This document shows, in pieces, positions 63,351 through 64,000 of a stretch of 64,000 nt of DNA; the stretch's first letter is position 1; each line of letters opens with the position of its first letter. This DNA is from Compostimonas suwonensis (GTDB taxonomy: Bacteria; Actinomycetota; Actinomycetes; Actinomycetales; Microbacteriaceae), in contig NZ_PGFB01000001.1 in the NCBI RefSeq assembly GCF_002797855.1, positions 248,001-312,000 on the forward strand, in the 5' to 3' direction. The notes beneath the pieces are model-generated. The model searched no databases. It saw only the letters and a list, made by a program, of their open reading frames with translations, and was not told where the DNA came from. A program made the position numbers and the translations under genes.

Positions 63351-64000
63351 CTAGAAGACGCGGAGGCCGCGGGAGGCGAACTGGGCGCGCACCCGATCCT
63401 GCAGCGCGTCGTCCGGCGGCTTCACCCCGTGCAGCAGGTAGGGCTCCCCCAGCCGCTGCCACTTGCTCTCCCCCATCTGGTGGAAGGGCAGCACCTCGAC
63501 CCGCTCGACGTTGGGCCAGCGCGCCACGATGTCGGCCGCGGCGTCCACGTTGTCGACGGCGTCGGTGAGCCCGGGCACGAGCACGAAGCGCACCCAGGCG
63601 GGCGTGGAGCGCTCGGCGAGGCGGTCGCCGAACGCGATCGTCGGTGCGAGCTCGCGGCCGGTCACCGTGCGGTACGTGTCGGGCAGCCCCGACTTGACGT
63701 CGAGCAGCACGAGATCGAGGTCGTCGAGCACGGCGTCGGCGACCCGGCGACCCAGGAAGCCCGAGGTGTCGAGAGCGGTGCGGATGCCCAGGCGGCGGCA
63801 CTCGCCGACGATCCGCTCCACGAACGCCGGCTGCATGAGCGGCTCGCCGCCCGAGAGCGTGAGGCCGCCGCCCGTCGCGTCGAACACCGGACGGTAGCGC
63901 TCCACCCGCTCGAGGATCTCGTCGATGGAGGTGAGCGACCCCTCGCGCATCTTCCAGGTGTCGGGATTCTGGCAGTACCGGCAGCGCAATGGGCAACCGG
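63351..64000 (-). CDS. pflA: Pyruvate formate-lyase-activating-type radical SAM protein (5' end outside window)
   Basis: At least 216 residues, continuing past base 64000. The N-terminal visible part contains CPLRCRYC, the CxxxCxxC cluster motif of radical SAM enzymes; GGGLTLSGGEPLMQPAFVER and DLDLVLLDVKSGLPDTYRTV then VRFVLVPGLTDAVDNV are strongly PflA-like. It would insert a glycyl radical into pyruvate formate-lyase or a related enzyme under anoxia. The partner gene is expected just upstream, beyond the window. The segment 63157-63350 before the next gene holds only the alternative hairpins at 63268. Confidence 0.9.
   Translation of the reverse strand, partial: GCPLRCRYCQNPDTWKMREGSLTSIDEILERVERYRPVFDATGGGLTLSGGEPLMQPAFVERIVGECRRLGIRTALDTSGFLGRRVADAVLDDLDLVLLDVKSGLPDTYRTVTGRELAPTIAFGDRLAERSTPAWVRFVLVPGLTDAVDNVDAAADIVARWPNVERVEVLPFHQMGESKWQRLGEPYLLHGVKPPDDALQDRVRAQFASRGLRVF

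Overview
The window is high-GC DNA from an actinobacterium, most likely Micrococcales and probably Microbacteriaceae. The clues are a coproporphyrin-type heme pathway (HemY, HemH and the chlorite-dismutase-like HemQ), an LAxTG sortase signal, LigD/Ku end joining, F420/LLM-type enzymes, and a large class of genes with a TANNNT -10 box exactly 6 nt before the start codon (leaderless mRNAs). The family placement is inference; no rRNA or tRNA is present.

Layout. Positions 1-3480 hold the end of a type I-E CRISPR locus: the C-terminal half of cas1, complete cas2, and a 39-repeat array whose repeats point back toward cas2, so its leader lies on the far side. Positions 3.6-20 kb hold a sortase-anchored S15 peptidase, an AAA ATPase, a GntR regulator, putA with a divergent LysR regulator, an FAD oxidoreductase, a pair of head-to-head gene remnants, small stress or housekeeping genes and an AlkA-like glycosylase. 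Positions 20.5-24.1 kb carry divergent ligD and ku. Positions 24-32 kb carry oxidoreductases, a thioesterase and the methylcitrate genes prpD-prpB-prpC. Positions 33-34 kb hold tRNA uridine hydroxylase trhO. Positions 34.2-40.7 kb are one minus-strand cluster of LacI regulator, ABC importer, MBL-fold lactonase-like enzyme, GATase-like protein and ribokinase-like kinase, headed by a doubled LacI-type operator. Positions 40.8-47.5 kb hold an LssY_C membrane protein, panD, an ABC-2 exporter, acuI and small membrane proteins. Positions 47.6-60.5 kb hold nearly the whole heme pathway (hemA on +, and hemE, hemY, hemQ, hemH, hemC, hemD, hemB, hemL on -). Positions 60.5-64 kb hold a GNAT acetyltransferase, glyS, a membrane protein and a pflA-like radical SAM gene cut by the window edge.

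The most unusual feature is not a gene. The intergenic spaces hold several families of palindromic elements. Family 1 (7 clear copies plus 1 rearranged copy, 85-87 bp) has near-invariant outer arms, ACTCAAAACGACGGAGATT and its complement, around a variable core of nearly constant length, usually flanked by pyrimidine-rich DNA on the left and purine-rich DNA on the right. Family 2 (54 bp, GAGTCGCGCC arms) and family 3 (about 73-82 bp, GAATGCAGGA arms) follow the same plan. A fourth type is an array of 18-19 bp iterons ending in one inverted copy (CGCGAACAAACCCGCG), seen at two loci. No transposase or RAYT gene is in the window, so how they spread, and whether they act as RNA structures, is open.
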